A DNA stretch of 64,000 bases from assembly GCA_028023455.1 (NCBI GenBank), contig JAQFVV010000063.1, positions 2,909,081 through 2,973,080 on the forward strand. Reading direction: 5' to 3'. The translations under genes and the position numbers were made by a program. The first letter of the stretch is position 1. Each line of letters opens with the position of its first letter. Below, one piece after another: positions 11,540-24,208 of the stretch. Source of the stretch: Epiperipatus broadwayi. Lineage: Eukaryota > Onychophora > Udeonychophora > Euonychophora > Peripatidae. Under the pieces are notes generated by a model, which did no database searches, was not told the DNA's origin, and saw only the letters and a list, made by a program, of their open reading frames with translations.

Positions 11540-13527
11540 TTGCAATTGCAACTAAGCAAAGATTTTTTAATCACTTTTATTAATTTAAGTTTGAACTATT
11601 TTGTTATTGTTGTTGTTGTTTTGGTTAAAAGAGAAGGTTCTAACAAATTTTGCTAAAAGGCATTCAATTCCTAATTTCAGGAATGTATCTCAATTCTTTA
11701 TGCAAAACTCAGAGCCTGAATATCATGCATTCTCATAGCCAACTATGAGCATATGTATATTTAATTTCGTCTAAGAAAATAGAGTTAGTTTAATTTTCAC
11801 TTCTGCTAAAAATATTCTAAGATTTCATTTTCTTTTCAAACCCTCATATATAATCACATTATATTATGGGTACACTAATATATATATATATATGATAATC
11901 ATTACTAATCTTATTATTATTCCAAAGAGTTGATTTGATCATTTCTTCAATCAAATCCTCACATCATTACATTTTGGTTCACTAATTTGTGCCTAATGTA
12001 CTTTCATTTTCTTTTCAAGTCTTCATATATGAAACTTTCCCTACATTATAATACAAATGCCATTGGTCTTAAAAACATTTTAAAAATTGTATATTGTTAT
12101 CGTGTATATATTATAAGTGTGCAGAATATATAATTTAAAACACTCCCAAGGCTATCTGTACATATAAAAATGTAACATACTTTTCATCAAATTTTCACAA
12201 ATACAAATTTTATCAAACTCTTTTAACAAATCTCCGTTTATTTGTTAATTAAATAATTATTTTTTTTTTATGAGTAAACCACTTTTGTCTTTAAATAATT
12301 TTGAAAAATTGTATTGTGGAGGAAGAACTGACGTCAATAATTATTTGCAAAAAATTTGCCAATTTGTTGTTTTTTTGTGTGTGTGTGTTTTTTTTTTTGA
12401 CAATTACAAGTTGAATTTTAATTTAACTTTAATTTCATTTGACAAATATTTTTCAAATTTTAAGCTACATAACTTAATTCGACGGTTATAAGGTTTTAAT
12501 TTTGATTATTAATACATTCATTGCATGGTGATTATTTTATATCAGTATTTTCTCATGAATGGTTGCTAATGATGATGGGATTTCAAATATATACACGCAC
12601 CAATAAATTCTTATTGAATAGTAAATGTAATGTGTTGTTGATGTCCGCAGGTCAGCACTTACTCAATTTTAGCCTTAAGCTGTCTTGTGTGTTTATCTGT
12701 GTGTGTGTACTTGTGTACATACAAACATTCTCTTCTAGAATGAATTACAATATGCTAATTCATTCTTAGTAAATCTGCTTCTCCCTTAATCAATCACATC
12801 CTTCACAATAAAAAACACTCAATCAGCAAGTTTTTCAAAAGTGTCCTGTGGTATCCAATTTCATTCTAACATTTTTACAGGTGGGCTTACTTTAGCTTCT
12901 GTTATTCTAAATCAAAAAGGCAGTTTATTTTTGGAGAGAAAAAAATTGATTAGATTGTCACTTTTTGTCCACATAGATTTAAAAAAAACTTTAAGATATC
13001 ACTTCTGCAAACCTAAAAAATTGACAGTTTCTAACAAATAAAGCCAACAAACAATTATGTATGTAAATTAGAACTTTATTCTAATATATTGAAAATAGAA
13101 GAAACATAGAGTTAAAATAAAATAATAATTAAAACGCATAAAATAAGATATTCGCATGAAATAAACAACTAAACGCATTTTTAAAAATAAAAGTTATCTT
13201 TTAAACCGTGAACTTGGAGGCGAATAGAAAAGATAAGTTGAAAGGATAGAATTTGTATGTGAAAAAAAGATCATTTCTTGAAAAAAAAAAGTGAAATAGA
13301 AGAGAAATTAGGTTGGACAAAAAAAATTCCTACATATAGAATTGATCACAATTCTAGAGCAGATGTGACGTAGTAAGAGAATTCTTTTTTTTATTGCGCA
13401 AAATGTACACTGTATGGTCATATAATAGTATATTGTAAAGACAAAATAATTTATTACAAATATATGTAATAATCTTTTAAATTTTAAACATTTTTTGCTA
13501 CTATTTATTACATCAATATTTATAAAG
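11540..13527. other. AT-rich noncoding DNA
   Basis: Several short open frames occur (for example 12270-12491, 12521-12769 and 12841-13041), but their products are low-complexity or show no family resemblance. A TG dinucleotide run sits near 12378-12390. No supported gene. Confidence 0.5.
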
Positions 13528-13540
13528 CATTTTAAACCAG

Positions 13541-13816
13541 TAATAATTTTTATTAGTCATTCTTTAGACTAGGGATTATCGACTTAATGAATAATATTTC
13601 TGTAGTGTAATTTTTATTGCACCATTCTCATGCAAGGTATGGGCTAACTTTGATTATATGTTATGGTAACACCTCTTCATAAGATATTGCGATGCGATGA
13701 ACTGTGACTTCTCCTTTTTCGGAGTCAGGAATCTCTCAGTATTAAAAGTGCATAGATACCAGTCCCTACTTTACGTGAGAGTGATGTAGTGAGAATTACA
13801 CTACAAAAATATTATT
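13541..13816 (-). mobile_element. Foldback retroposon, family A
   Basis: This is bounded by CATTTTAAACCAG at 13528-13540 and 13817-13829. The left end is the family A 3' tail in reverse complement (TAATAATTTTTATTAGTCAT), running as an inverted arm to about 13648. The rest reads in the opposite direction with the family blocks TTAAAAGTG and GAGAATTACACTACA. That right arm stops inside the family sequence at ATATTATT, where CATT is shared with the target. A CR1 3' tail fragment interrupts it. Related copies lie at 16.5, 20.6-21.1, 34.2-34.7 and 48.6-49.1 kb. Confidence 0.65.
13683..13740 (-). mobile_element. CR1/L2-type LINE 3' tail nested in family A
   Basis: A minus-strand fragment matches the LINE 3' end block: GCGATGCGATGAACTG, then GACTTCTCC and GAATCTCTCAG. 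It splits the family A sequence between CATAAGAT and TTAAAAGTG, so it arrived after that element. Confidence 0.65.
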
Positions 13817-13979
13817 CATTTTAAACCAGAAATTTTAAATAAATAGTCAGTATAAGAAGTCACTATTACACAGATTAAAACAAAAATTATCAGTGTTTTA
13901 ATTAAAATATTTGTAAATAAAATTATAAAATTTGAAATAAAAGTTTTTTATCCCAGTGGTAACAAATATAGAGAAATTT

Positions 13980-15455
13980 ATATCTGATGATAAGATTAAG
14001 GGAAAGTTCATATTATAACAAAACTTGAAAAACAAACACCTAATTGTAAAGTAGAAGCAACAAATGTGGAAACACAGAAGAAATTTGTAGTTTTTATTAT
14101 CAAATTAAGGATATTAAGATGGGGATAAAGTTATATACCAAACGTCTAAATGATAAAGATGTACCAGATGATCGGAAGAATTATTAATATTAATATTTTA
14201 AAAAGGTGATAAAGAAGATATTAGAAATTACAGACCTATCAGCCTTTTATCACTTTTATACAAAATTTTTACCAAGATAATTACAACTCGACTACAGAGA
14301 ATATTGGATTTCCACCAACCAAGAGAACAAACTGAATTTAAAAGTGGTTTTAGTATAGTAGATCATATCCAGGTATTGAGAGGAGTTATAAAAAGGACAA
14401 ATAAATATGAATTTCCATTATGCTTTGGATTTGTAGATTATGAAAAGGCATTTGATTCTATAAACATTTCTTCAGTGATTAAAGCATTGGATCATCAAGG
14501 TATAAATTCAGGATATTGTCATATTTAAAGAATATTTATAAAAATGCAACAGCAATGACTATATTACATAATAATATTAGGAAAGTCAACATTGAGAAGG
14601 GTGTAAGACAGGGTGACTCCATATCTCCAAAACTTTTTACAGTAGTGCTGGAAGGTATTTTGTGGATTGAAATGGGAAGCTAAAGAAGTGAAAGTAAATG
14701 GAGATTATTTAAGTCATTTGCAGATTATGTACTTGTTTTTGCAAACAATGCTTTAGAGCTGCAGGAAATGTTGCAGGAGTTATCAGATGAAAGTAGGACT
14801 AAAGATAAATGTTAAAAAGTCTAAAGAAATGTTTAATGGATTTTTTCAACATATGAAAATAAAGATTGATTATGATGAGTTAGAATAAGTTAACAGTTGT
14901 AAACACCTTAGTCAGATTATTAATACAAATGGAAACATAATAGATAAAATTAATCTTAGAATTAAACTTGGTTGGAGTGCTTTTGGTAGAAATAATTTGA
15001 TACTAGAAGGAAATATGCCTATATGTTTGAAAGGGAAGGTTTTTAATAAATGTGTTTTACCAGTTCTTACTTATGGATCTGAGACTTGGACACACAATAA
15101 AAGAGCAATGCAGAGATGCATGTTGGGGTTAACAAGAAGAGATTGGAAACACAGTATATGGGTAAGAGAACAAACAAGTGTTACTGACCTCATTGAAAAA
15201 ATTAAAAGATTGAAGTGGAGTTGGGCAGGACATATTGCTAGAAGATATGATAATAGATGAACAATTGAAATCTTAAACTGGATTCCACGTGATTGTAAAA
15301 GACCCAGAGAAAGACCACATGATATGAATGAATAAAATAAGAAAATCTGTAGGGGTGATATGGAGAAGAGAATCTAAAGACTGGAGAAGATGGATTGAAC
15401 TTGGAGATACCTTCATTCTGCAATGGATTGATAATGGTTGATGATGATGAAAATT
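13980..15455 (+). pseudogene. RTE-clade LINE reverse transcriptase, decayed
   Basis: A 5'-truncated retrotransposon ORF spread over several frames. In order it shows the finger block NYRPISLLSLLYKIFTKII, then QPREQTEFKSGFSIVDHIQV and the palm motif A FVDYEKAFDSI (14304-14528). Next come motif B GVRQGDSISPKLF near 14600 and motif C, read as FADYV instead of FADDV near 14720, so a catalytic aspartate is lost. The C-terminal block is LTYGSETWT ... LKWSWAGHIAR (14997-15260). Order and wording match RTE-clade elements. The 3' end is short and finishes in TTGATGATGATGA, as expected for RTE. Frameshifts and stops make it inactive. The 5' limit is uncertain because decay obscures the sequence before about 14100. 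Confidence 0.85.
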
Positions 15456-16448
15456 AAAGCTTGTTATAACTGTAACAAAGTAAAAATATGAGAACAGTAA
15501 CGCAATGCTAGATTATATTCATCTTTAAACAATAAAAATGAAAACATCATTATGCTTAGAACACAAATAGAAACATTATCATGAAAACTTGCAACACCAA
15601 ATGTTAAAACTTTAAAATTAAATAAAGGAGGAAGATTACAAAGTTGAGCTAAAAGTTAAACCGAAAAGAATATTTGAAATTTTAATTAAAAAAAACTTTA
15701 AAGCGTAAAAACAAATACAACTTTTTAATTATTTAATGCTATTCAAAAAAAAAAATGTATGAGCAAGCTCAAATAAATCTGGTGAATTTTAAGTGTTGCT
15801 TAGATCATAATGAAAAAAACAAATTGTGATTAATAATTTTTATGGAATCATATCAAATAAAATATACTGATAATTTGGATGGTACAAGAGAGGAAGAAAT
15901 GGTAGCACAGGCTGCATTTCAGAGTTAGAATTAAATGTTCACTTAAAAACTGCATCAGGTTCTAATAAAATTCACATTAATACTATTTATAAACTCATAT
16001 AAGAAAATATGCCATTTATAATTGTTAATATGGCAGATTTTGATCAATACTTCCATCCATCTGGCTATGTGATATGTTCAAACAAAAAAATAGCAATCTC
16101 CAATTTATTTTTCAATCAGTTATTGATTACCTATATAAAATAAAAAGTCATATTGATTTTAGGTTAGATAAAGTATATGATGCTCAAATATAGTTTAAAT
16201 GCATTTGTTCAAATATTTGGTGGTAATCATTGGAGTGCTTATGTAACACACTGATATGAATAAATTTGAATAACTACTGGACAATAAAGAAATAATAGGT
16301 GATATTGATAGATTAAAATTGGCCCCAAATAAAGCAGCATTTAAAAAAAGTATCATCATTGTTCATTAAGAAATGGCTTCAGAACACCTAACAATTTACT
16401 AAATACATAAAGGTGAAATAGTTCACAATGCTTCAAAATTGATATAAA
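15456..16448 (+). other. Unrecognised, possibly a decayed coding relic
   Basis: From about 15850 to 16400 the plus strand gives short protein-like runs broken by stops, for example NMADFDQYFHPSGYVI near 16030 and NAFVQIFGGNHWSAYVTH near 16200. Their composition is less AT-driven than the surroundings, which suggests an old coding relic, perhaps a transposon. I do not recognise a family and propose no function. Confidence 0.25.
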
Positions 16449-16463
16449 AGTGTTGTGTACCAT

Positions 16464-16630
16464 TTTAATAATTTTTATGAGACTAGAGATTATTCAATAA
16501 TGAATAATATGTCTGTAATGTAATTTTCACTACATCACTCTCACACAAGGTAGAGACTGGTTTGTGTACACTTTTAACACCTTGTTAAAAGTGGATAGAA
16601 ACAAGTTCCTACCTTGCATGAGAGTAGTGT
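16464..16630 (-). mobile_element. Short foldback retroposon, family A
   Basis: This 167 bp insertion is bounded by AGTGTTGTGTACCAT at 16449-16463 and 16631-16645. The left end is the family tail in reverse complement (TTTAATAATTTTTATGAG). The two arms meet almost directly around ACACCTTGTTAAAAGTGGAT. The right arm stops at GAGAGTAGTGT, sharing AGTGT with the target copy. Confidence 0.75.
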
Positions 16631-16649
16631 AGTGTTGTGTACCATATTT

Positions 16650-17210
16650 CTTCTACAAAAAACTAAATGGAATTTTTTAAAATTAGTCATCAAAAAAGAA
16701 AGGACATTTTGTAAATGATTATCTTTATCAGAACTTTTGAATTGATAAATAAATATGCAGAAAAGTAGTTGAAAGAATATATAACCAATAGATGAATATT
16801 CAAGATTTTGACTATAATTGAATTAAACTAATGAACAAAATATTAGCAATGGGGAAAAACAAACATCAGTGATTCACAGCTATTTAATTCACTTTTTGAC
16901 TGTCAAATCAGAAATCTAATTTTTCAAAAGAGAAAATATCCATTAGAAATGCATTTGAATACATATGATGGTTCAATGTAGAGCATTCAAAGTTTTGATT
17001 GAGAATCTACCAGAAAGAATGAAAAACTGAATGCATGGTTGTTGCAGTTATCTAGCTTTTTAAAAGAAATTTGTGTGCAAGCATAAAATAGAATTAACAA
17101 TAAGATTAAAATATGTCAACCCTCCTTAAATCAACTAAACAAGTGCCTATCAGTACAAAATATTCAAGAGGAAAGACAAAATTAGCAACCCATTTTATTT
17201 TAATTAAATA
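16650..17210. other. AT-rich noncoding DNA
   Basis: No reading frame or family was recognised on either strand. Confidence 0.45.
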
Positions 17211-17211
17211 A

Positions 17212-17513
17212 ATAAATTGAGATACTGCCAAATCTCACTGTGCTCATTACAATACCTATCTGACAGCCAATCAGATGACATGATAGCTGTTCAAACAACA
17301 ATCAAGCCCAAGCACACAACAAAGATTTTACGAGGAAAGGGTGGCCACCCTTCTCCAACTTTTCTTTCTATATATCTAAGCCAGTCATAAGTAGTTAGGT
17401 TTGAAAGCTTGGAGCTTTAAATATCTTCACAAATAACAGCTATCATGTTATCTGATTGGCTATCGGATAGGTATTGTAACGAAGGCAGTGGGATTTGGCA
17501 GTATCTCAATTTA
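17212..17513. mobile_element. MITE-like inverted repeat element
   Basis: Arms of about 80 bp mirror each other. The left arm starts ATAAATTGAGATACTGCCAA, and the right arm ends with its complement GGCAGTATCTCAATTTAT. Both arms contain the complement of GATAGGTATTGTAA and CTGATTGGCT. The spacer of about 140 bp is noncoding and contains GGGTGGCCACCC. No target duplication is obvious, so class is undecided between a DNA-transposon MITE and the foldback retroposons elsewhere in the window. Confidence 0.65.
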
Positions 17514-18011
17514 TTTCAATGTTCAACTATCTGTGCTTCGCAAATTAAAATATTATTTAATTAATTAAATATTTTAAACTTCTTTTAATATACATTAATA
17601 TTTAATTTCCTTTTTAAGACTTATATTTCATTTTGCCAATCAATAAATAGTTCTATCTAAAAAAAATATTACTGCAATTTTATTATTTATAGATTTTATT
17701 GATAAAAAAAAGGAAAATTTTATTCAAATAAACAAAAGCGTATTGACAAAATGCAATTTGATACTGAGAATTATTTATACTGATAAAATATTTATATGTG
17801 TTGACTATTTGTTTATGAAACAGTAAAAAATATGAATTACTTTCTTAAGATTTTCTTTTTTTGTTGTTGTTGTTGCAGAAACTAACATAAAACATAAACG
17901 CAATAACTTTTATTCATTAAAAAAGTGTGATGTTAAAAGAACATAAATAAAGTACCTTTCTTACAAATAAATTATTATATACCTAGGGTCATCGGCATAA
18001 TATTTTACTAA

Positions 18012-18085
18012 TCATCATCATCATCATTATTATTATTATTATTATTGTTGTTGTTGTTGTTATTATTATTATTATTATTATTATT
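18012..18085. repeat. ATC/ATT/GTT trinucleotide microsatellite
   Basis: Runs of ATC, ATT, GTT and again ATT follow one another. It directly abuts a minus-strand LINE 3' end on its right side. Confidence 0.9.
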
Positions 18086-18241
18086 AAGTTTCAATAGTAA
18101 TAAACTTTATTAATCTTTTTAGTTACATAGTATTACAATGCCGCTTAATTGTAGCAAGATACATGTTTAATCCTATTATTGTCAGTTCAATTTTGAGTGG
18201 TACAGTATTCATTGTTAAAAGTACATATCTATATAGGCAAT
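18086..18241 (-). mobile_element. Short LINE 3' fragment between microsatellites
   Basis: Read on the minus strand, this 156 bp non-repetitive segment ends in an AATAAAGTTTATTACTATTG-like 3' terminus and passes straight into ATT repeats. ATT/GTT repeats also follow on the other side. It resembles the 3' ends at 18534 and 56521 (shared ACTTTATT / TTTATTGAA core and a TTACA block). The resemblance is short, so family identity is tentative. Confidence 0.45.
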
Positions 18242-18243
18242 TA

Positions 18244-18533
<290 letters not shown>

Positions 18534-18660
18534 GTTTTTAAAAGAACTTTATTGAAGAAATTCATAATAGGTTACAGATCAAATATTTACAATGACAAAA
18601 TACTAAGCATTACAATGATGAAGAAAAATCAGTAAAAACAGTAGGTATAACAAAAAAATA
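18534..18660 (-). mobile_element. LINE 3' end abutting the ATT microsatellite
   Basis: On the minus strand the segment ends TTCAATAAAGTTCTTTTAAA and runs into AAT repeats, so AATAAA lies just before an AAT-rich tail. It looks like the 3' end of a 5'-truncated LINE whose tail seeded, or whose target was, the microsatellite. A similar end occurs at 56521. Confidence 0.5.
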
Positions 18661-19226
18661 TACATAAAAAAAGTAGAACAAATTGAATATATATATATAT
18701 ATTATGAATTATCATAAGTAGTAAATAAATTGTGACTACATTCTAAGAGTATATCATTTTTGTATTGTTATTTTTGATTTTTAAATTATTATAAAATATA
18801 GACTAGAGACATTATTGAAAGAAGTATTGAAAAATAAATAGACCTAAGGATGTAACGCAAAATCAAGAAAATTCTAAAAAAACTTCATAGTTCTATTTGA
18901 TAATAATTGAATACTTTGTTCCTAGGAGAGCCAGAATATGAGTTTGAATTATTTTATGCAAGCATAGCACTCCTACTATAAGAATCATTTATTCTTCATT
19001 ATTTATGATGTGAATTATATGGAATATAATATAGTCCTAATGATTGTATAGATCCCTTTTTTTTAATTTAAAAAGTTAATATGTAATATATTCAAAAATA
19101 TAGTTAACTATACCAAAATATGTTGTTTAAGTTGAGTTTTTTTTAATATCACCATCCAAGCATGTAGATTTGCATGATCTAAAAGTATTTATTTTATGTA
19201 TATTATGACAGCTAGGTGGCGCTTTT
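18661..19226. other. AT-rich noncoding DNA
   Basis: No recognisable feature beyond a short AT run near 18690. Confidence 0.5.
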
Positions 19227-19347
19227 AAATTTAGAGTGAGGAATGGAAAATAAAGTGGCTAACAGGTTTATCTGGGCATAATTGTTGAGATATTCTTGAC
19301 TTCATTTAAGGAGAAGCCACAATACATCACATCACATAATTCAGAAT
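19227..19347 (+). mobile_element. CR1/L2-type LINE 3' tail fragment
   Basis: A well preserved copy of the family 3' end: GAGTGAGGAATGGAAAATAA, GTGGCTAACAGGTTTATCTG, AAGGAGAAGCCACAATAC and the terminal CATCACATCACAT repeat. Only the 3' untranslated part is present, so the copy is strongly 5'-truncated. Confidence 0.8.
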
Positions 19348-20580
19348 GTACTTCATTTTTGCTACAAGTTGCATTTGAAATTTTGGTTATCAATAATTCG
19401 TCATCTGGGGATAAATTTTGATCAGTTTCTGGTGACTTGGTGACTCATCATCTTCACCTTCCTGAAGATTTTTTTTACTTTGTTTTATCTTTTCCAGTCT
19501 TATGTGCTTGCATTTACATGTAGGGCTTTGTTTATTAAGTAAACATTTGATCTTAAACATATTATAATTGTATCATTCATATTTTGTATATTTGTTTTAT
19601 TAATTGATATTTTTGTAATAATAATTGGTCCTTGCTTAATTAATTCATCATTATGTATTTTCCTATTTTCATTCTGTGATTCTATTATTAATATTATCAG
19701 TTATTTGTCCTATTGTATTATTGTTAATTTCTGTTTTCTCAACCTATATATGTATATTTGTGTTTGACATTGATATATGTTAGTGGTAATCATATTTCAT
19801 CTTGGTTGAAATATGTGCTCTCTTTGTTTGCATGAAAATATTGATATTTCAGCCTGTAAATAATTAAAAGAAGCATGGCTCCTTGGTCAGAGATTTGAGT
19901 AGGTATAAACAGTTTCTAAATACTAGTATATAGGGGTATCTTTTAAATACATTGGTTGAAATCCAATAACTGTATCAAAAAGAATCATAAGTTTATGAAA
20001 ATCATCCTTATAATTAAGATTACCATTTTTTAATTAAGCGCTTATATAATTTTCTTGATGTTGATTTATATTAACCAGTAAATAATTATCAAGTGTTTTA
20101 ATTGTTTTTTAAAACTAACTTTTTGTTTTTGATTAAAAAATTGTAGTATTAAATATCTCTTATTTATATATTCTGTTATTTTTCATATAGAATCCTACAT
20201 CTTGTATTTGTTTAATGCATTCTATAGTAATTATTTAGGAAAACAATATAATGAACATTTTGCCTCAGTAATCGTTATTATATCTATATGTAAAAAAGTA
20301 TTTAAATGAATTGAAGAGTTATTTTAGAATTGTATTATTGAAGCATTCAATAATTATTTTTATATTATCTTTTGCCAAGCCATATTAAGTGTAATAGCTT
20401 GAGAATTACACATCTAATTTAATAAAAGTTTCAATAGTAGAATAATAAAATCTAATTAGGTGTTTGCTTGTTAACAATGTAATTTTTTTTTTTTAATTTT
20501 CCTTATATAAAAAAGATATCATTGAGGTTGGAATGATAGTATAAATATGTTCTATGACAGTACCAAGTAATTCTAAAAAA
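19348..20580. other. AT-rich noncoding DNA
   Basis: No gene or element recognised. Confidence 0.5.
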
Positions 20581-20635
20581 GATTATAGGGTGATGATGAT
20601 GATGATTATTATTATTATTGTTATTATTATTATTG

Positions 20636-21150
20636 TGGAGGGGTGTAATCAAAGTGTTAAAAGTGGATAGAAACCAGTTTTTATCTTGTGTAAGATAGGT
20701 GCAATGAAAAATACACTAGAGAAATATTATTCATTAAGTAGAAAATCTTTAGTCTAATGAATAACTAATAAAAAGTATTGATATGGCTTCCAATAAGTGG
20801 TTGTGTCAAAATTGTGAGGGCAGTAAGTTTGGCATTTATCAATTAAACTGTAGTAATGGACAATCTATTTATACAGAACAATGATAAAAATATGTGCAAG
20901 AGATTGTGATCTGGGCCAACTGATGAGTGCTGGTTCTGCATGAAATGTGCATCTTGGAGATCATACATCTTTTTCACATGTCTTTGGTCATATGCTTTTG
21001 ATTACACCTTTCCATAAGATGTTAAAAGTAGATAGAAATCAGGCCCTACCTTGTGTGATAGTAGTGTAGTAGAAATTACATTACAGAAATATTATTCATT
21101 AAGTGGATAATCTCTAGAATAATGAATAACTAATAAAACTATTAATGCAC
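20636..21150 (+). mobile_element. Tandem pair of family A retroposons
   Basis: The first copy (20636-20785) holds only the 3' part and ends ATGAATAACTAATAAAAAG. A nearly full-length second copy follows directly in the same direction, starting GGCTTCCAATAAGTGGTTGT and ending ATGAATAACTAATAAAACTA. Head-to-tail abutment also occurs at 34.6 kb, so the family may form tandem arrays. The full unit is about 370 bp with no coding capacity. It contains an ATCTAT segment that is a long microsatellite in the 34 kb copy. Confidence 0.65.
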
Positions 21151-21410
21151 CTTATATAATTTGTGTATATTAACAGATAAACTTATCATAAAAACAAAAA
21201 TATTAAATATTTTTTGATACAAAATTAAACTAACTATATTTTATTTATCAAGAAAATCACCTTATCATTTGTACTTTGTATATGTATAAATAAGAAAGAG
21301 ATGAACTTATAAGTATATAAAATAAAAATATATTAAATATTATTAAAATAATTAAAAAAGTAAGTCATATATAATGTGACATTACTTTTAATAAGCTTGT
21401 AGTTACAAAA

Positions 21411-21800
21411 ATGCACACAGAGAGTGAACCAATAGCTCAAACAAGCTCTTAATTACTAAGTGCAGTATGAGAAAATATTTAAACTCTCTACCCAGAACAC
21501 TCTCATCTCCAGACCAACTGTTTTTGAGCTTATGGCTCACATCTAGCTCTCCACTGATGTGAGCCATAAGCTCAAAAACAGTTGGTCTGGAGATGAGAGT
21601 GTTCTGGGTAGAGATTTTAAATATTTTCTCATACTGCACTTATAGAGCTTGTTTGAGCTATTAGTAGACATGAGCCATAAGCTCGAAACCAATTGGTCTG
21701 GAGATGAGAGTGTTCTGGGTAGAGATTTTAAATATTTTCTCATACTGCACTTAGTAATTAAGACCTTGTTTGAGCTATTGATACACTCTCTGTGTGCGTA
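21411..21800. mobile_element. Foldback element with a third, duplicated arm
   Basis: The left arm (about 21411-21543) is mirrored by a middle arm (21556 to about 21660) with only a 12 bp loop. A third arm (about 21671-21800) repeats the middle arm in the same direction and completes the mirror out to CTCTCTGTGTGC. The order is therefore inverted arm, arm, arm. Key block: GTTGGTCTGGAGATGAGAGT in the middle arm, ATTGGTCTGGAGATGAGAGT in the third. Open frames across it are by-products of the repeat. No target duplication was found. Confidence 0.75.
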
Positions 21801-22995
21801 AACATTATTAGGTATAAAATAGATAAACATTTAAACCGAAAGAAAAATCATTTACTGAACTGAACTTTTCTAGTTTTCATTAATGAATATTTTCAAATAA
21901 TATCATGTATATCAAATTGGTCCAATATATCTAATTTTATTGATATAATAGCAAGATTTGAAAATCTATTCTGTGCCATTGTGGAGCACAAGTAGTTTCT
22001 AATGATTTTATGATAAAAAAAATCCACTGTGATTAAGTCATTTGAATAAATATACTGAATTATTTAATATATATCGTATTTAAAATTAGAAATGGTTTAT
22101 AATATAAAATTTCTTTGCATAAATTATCTGAATGAATCTCATGGGTTAATTTTTGTCTATTTTTTTATAACAAGATAAATATTTTTTATTTTGTGGAGTA
22201 CTTGAGAAATATAAAAATTGAAGTGAATTTATATGTTCTTTTAATAAAATAAATATTTCCTGCAAGGATTCTAATGTTTGATCTATTATGCAGAGAAATA
22301 ATTTACTTTAAATGAAATTTCAGAAGCTACTATATTTTCATGTTCATAATCAAATTGTGTTGTCTCTTTATATCATTTTAGTGATCTACTATTACAAACT
22401 ATAGATTCTGTGTGAAATTTTGCTGCAATTAATTTTGATCTTTCTACAATTTCTTTAAAAGCTTCGTCAGGTGTAAAATCATTTAAAAATTGATTTGGAT
22501 CAATCATTGAAAGCAAGTGGGAGATTCATAAATAAAGATTGCAATATTTTGCTAATAAAATTCACTTTATTTAAAATATCATTACAAATTCTAATACAAT
22601 AAATAAATGTAAATATAGAAATTTTTTCATCTAGACATTTTCCCTCATATTCAGAACATTCATCGAGTTTGAAGAATCATTCAAATTTCAAATAAAGCAT
22701 CATTCATTTCAGGTAAATATTTATAAATGTTTTATGGCATCAATTATGCTTGACTACCAGGTTTCAGATACAAGCTTTAAGGTTAAATCAGTTACATAAA
22801 TTAGCTAAAATATTCCACCAAAACAAAAGAGGATTTTTTTTACATAACTCTTATATTAAAAAAACCAATAATTCATGATTGATATTTGCAGTGGCATTAA
22901 CTATCATGTTTAGACTATGATTTAAACATGGGACATAAAATGCATGGGTATTTAAATCTACAATTTTTTTTATAAATCTATATTTTTGCCATGCA

Positions 22996-23840
22996 TATTG
23001 ATGTGATGTGATGTTATGTATTGTGGCTATGCACAGATAAACCTGTTAGCCACTTTATTTTCCATTCCCCACTCTAAGTTTTCCCATATTCTGTTCCATC
23101 CCATTTCCACAACATAATCTTTGTCAACTCTATGGCCTTTATACCTAAATCCTCCTTATCTTTTCACACCCAGCATAAAAACCAATAACTCACCTTCTGT
23201 ATAATCACTTTGTTCATACTTATTCTTCCATAACTTCATTATTTGTACACTTTCTGCTTTCAAATATTTACATTCAATCAACAGATGCCTAATATTTTCT
23301 ATACCTTCCTTACACAATTTGCACACTAAATCACCCATAGTTTTCCATTTACATATATATTCTCTTGTTGCTAAAGATCCCATCCGAGCCTTAAACAATA
23401 AACTACTTTCCTTACTATTATCATAAATTAACTCGCACCCAATGTTCTGTTAACTTCTATATATATTTAAATTCTTCTTACCCTCCATACTAGTTCTCCA
23501 TCTCTCCAGCTCCCTATTCTTTATTAATGCATCTATTCTTTTATCCCATTCCTTACCACTATAACACTCAACAATCCTCCTAACACAATCATCCCACCTT
23601 TTATACAAGTATACTGATATAAATTCTTTATCCAAATCTTTTGCATACCACATTACCTTTCTCACCCATCTTGTTACATGCCCTTTACCCATAACTCAAT
23701 TAAAAACTATTTTGGCTATTCTTTTACTATCCATAAACTGCAACATACCAAACATTTTCCTTTTACTTTTTGCATCTCTCATATAAAATTTGACCCTCCC
23801 ATTTCTCCTTGAATTGCCTCCTTTGCTGTCCACATGATAG
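22996..23840 (-). mobile_element. 5'-truncated CR1/L2-type LINE inside the hAT gene
   Basis: The 3' end at the left is the family tail (GATGTGATGTGATG, then the complement of GGTTTATCTG and GTGGCTAAC). Upstream on the minus strand are the ORF2 C-terminal parts: 23450-23692 (begins MGKGHVTRWVRKVMWYAKDL) and, after a frameshift, 23156-23398. The latter contains LVCKLCKEGIENIRHLLIEC, a Cys-x2-Cys ... His ... Cys zinc-knuckle-like block. These match the equivalent part at 57.86-58.3 kb closely. The reverse transcriptase and everything upstream are missing. hAT coding blocks lie on both sides, so the LINE inserted into the hAT gene, with a small deletion of hAT sequence at the site. Confidence 0.85.
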
Positions 23841-24208
23841 TGCTGACCTTTTTAATTATTTATATCTAAATTTAATTTTATCAGTAAATCAGTGAGAAAT
23901 ATTGTCAATCTAGTCCAATGGTAAGAAGTGTTCATGCATTTTACCATCTTTATATTCTGAATTGAAATGAATGAATCTGACTAACACATTTATTTGTTCA
24001 GTATGTGATATGTTAAGAGTACAATCTAAAATAAATGAAAAATATTTGTTTTGTTGACATAGATTAATAATATTATTTTTACTATATGATAGTAATCAAG
24101 TGGGTATTTCATTTTGAATTTTATTTCCTAAATAGGACATCATTTTTTTTAAAGTCAGGATCATTAGCTGCATATCATGTGTTTTGATATAAAAGAATCA
24201 AACTTTTT

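Noticed and set aside
21403-21830. Two overlapping small protein genes
   Set aside because: The near-identical peptide segments come from the duplicated arms of the foldback.
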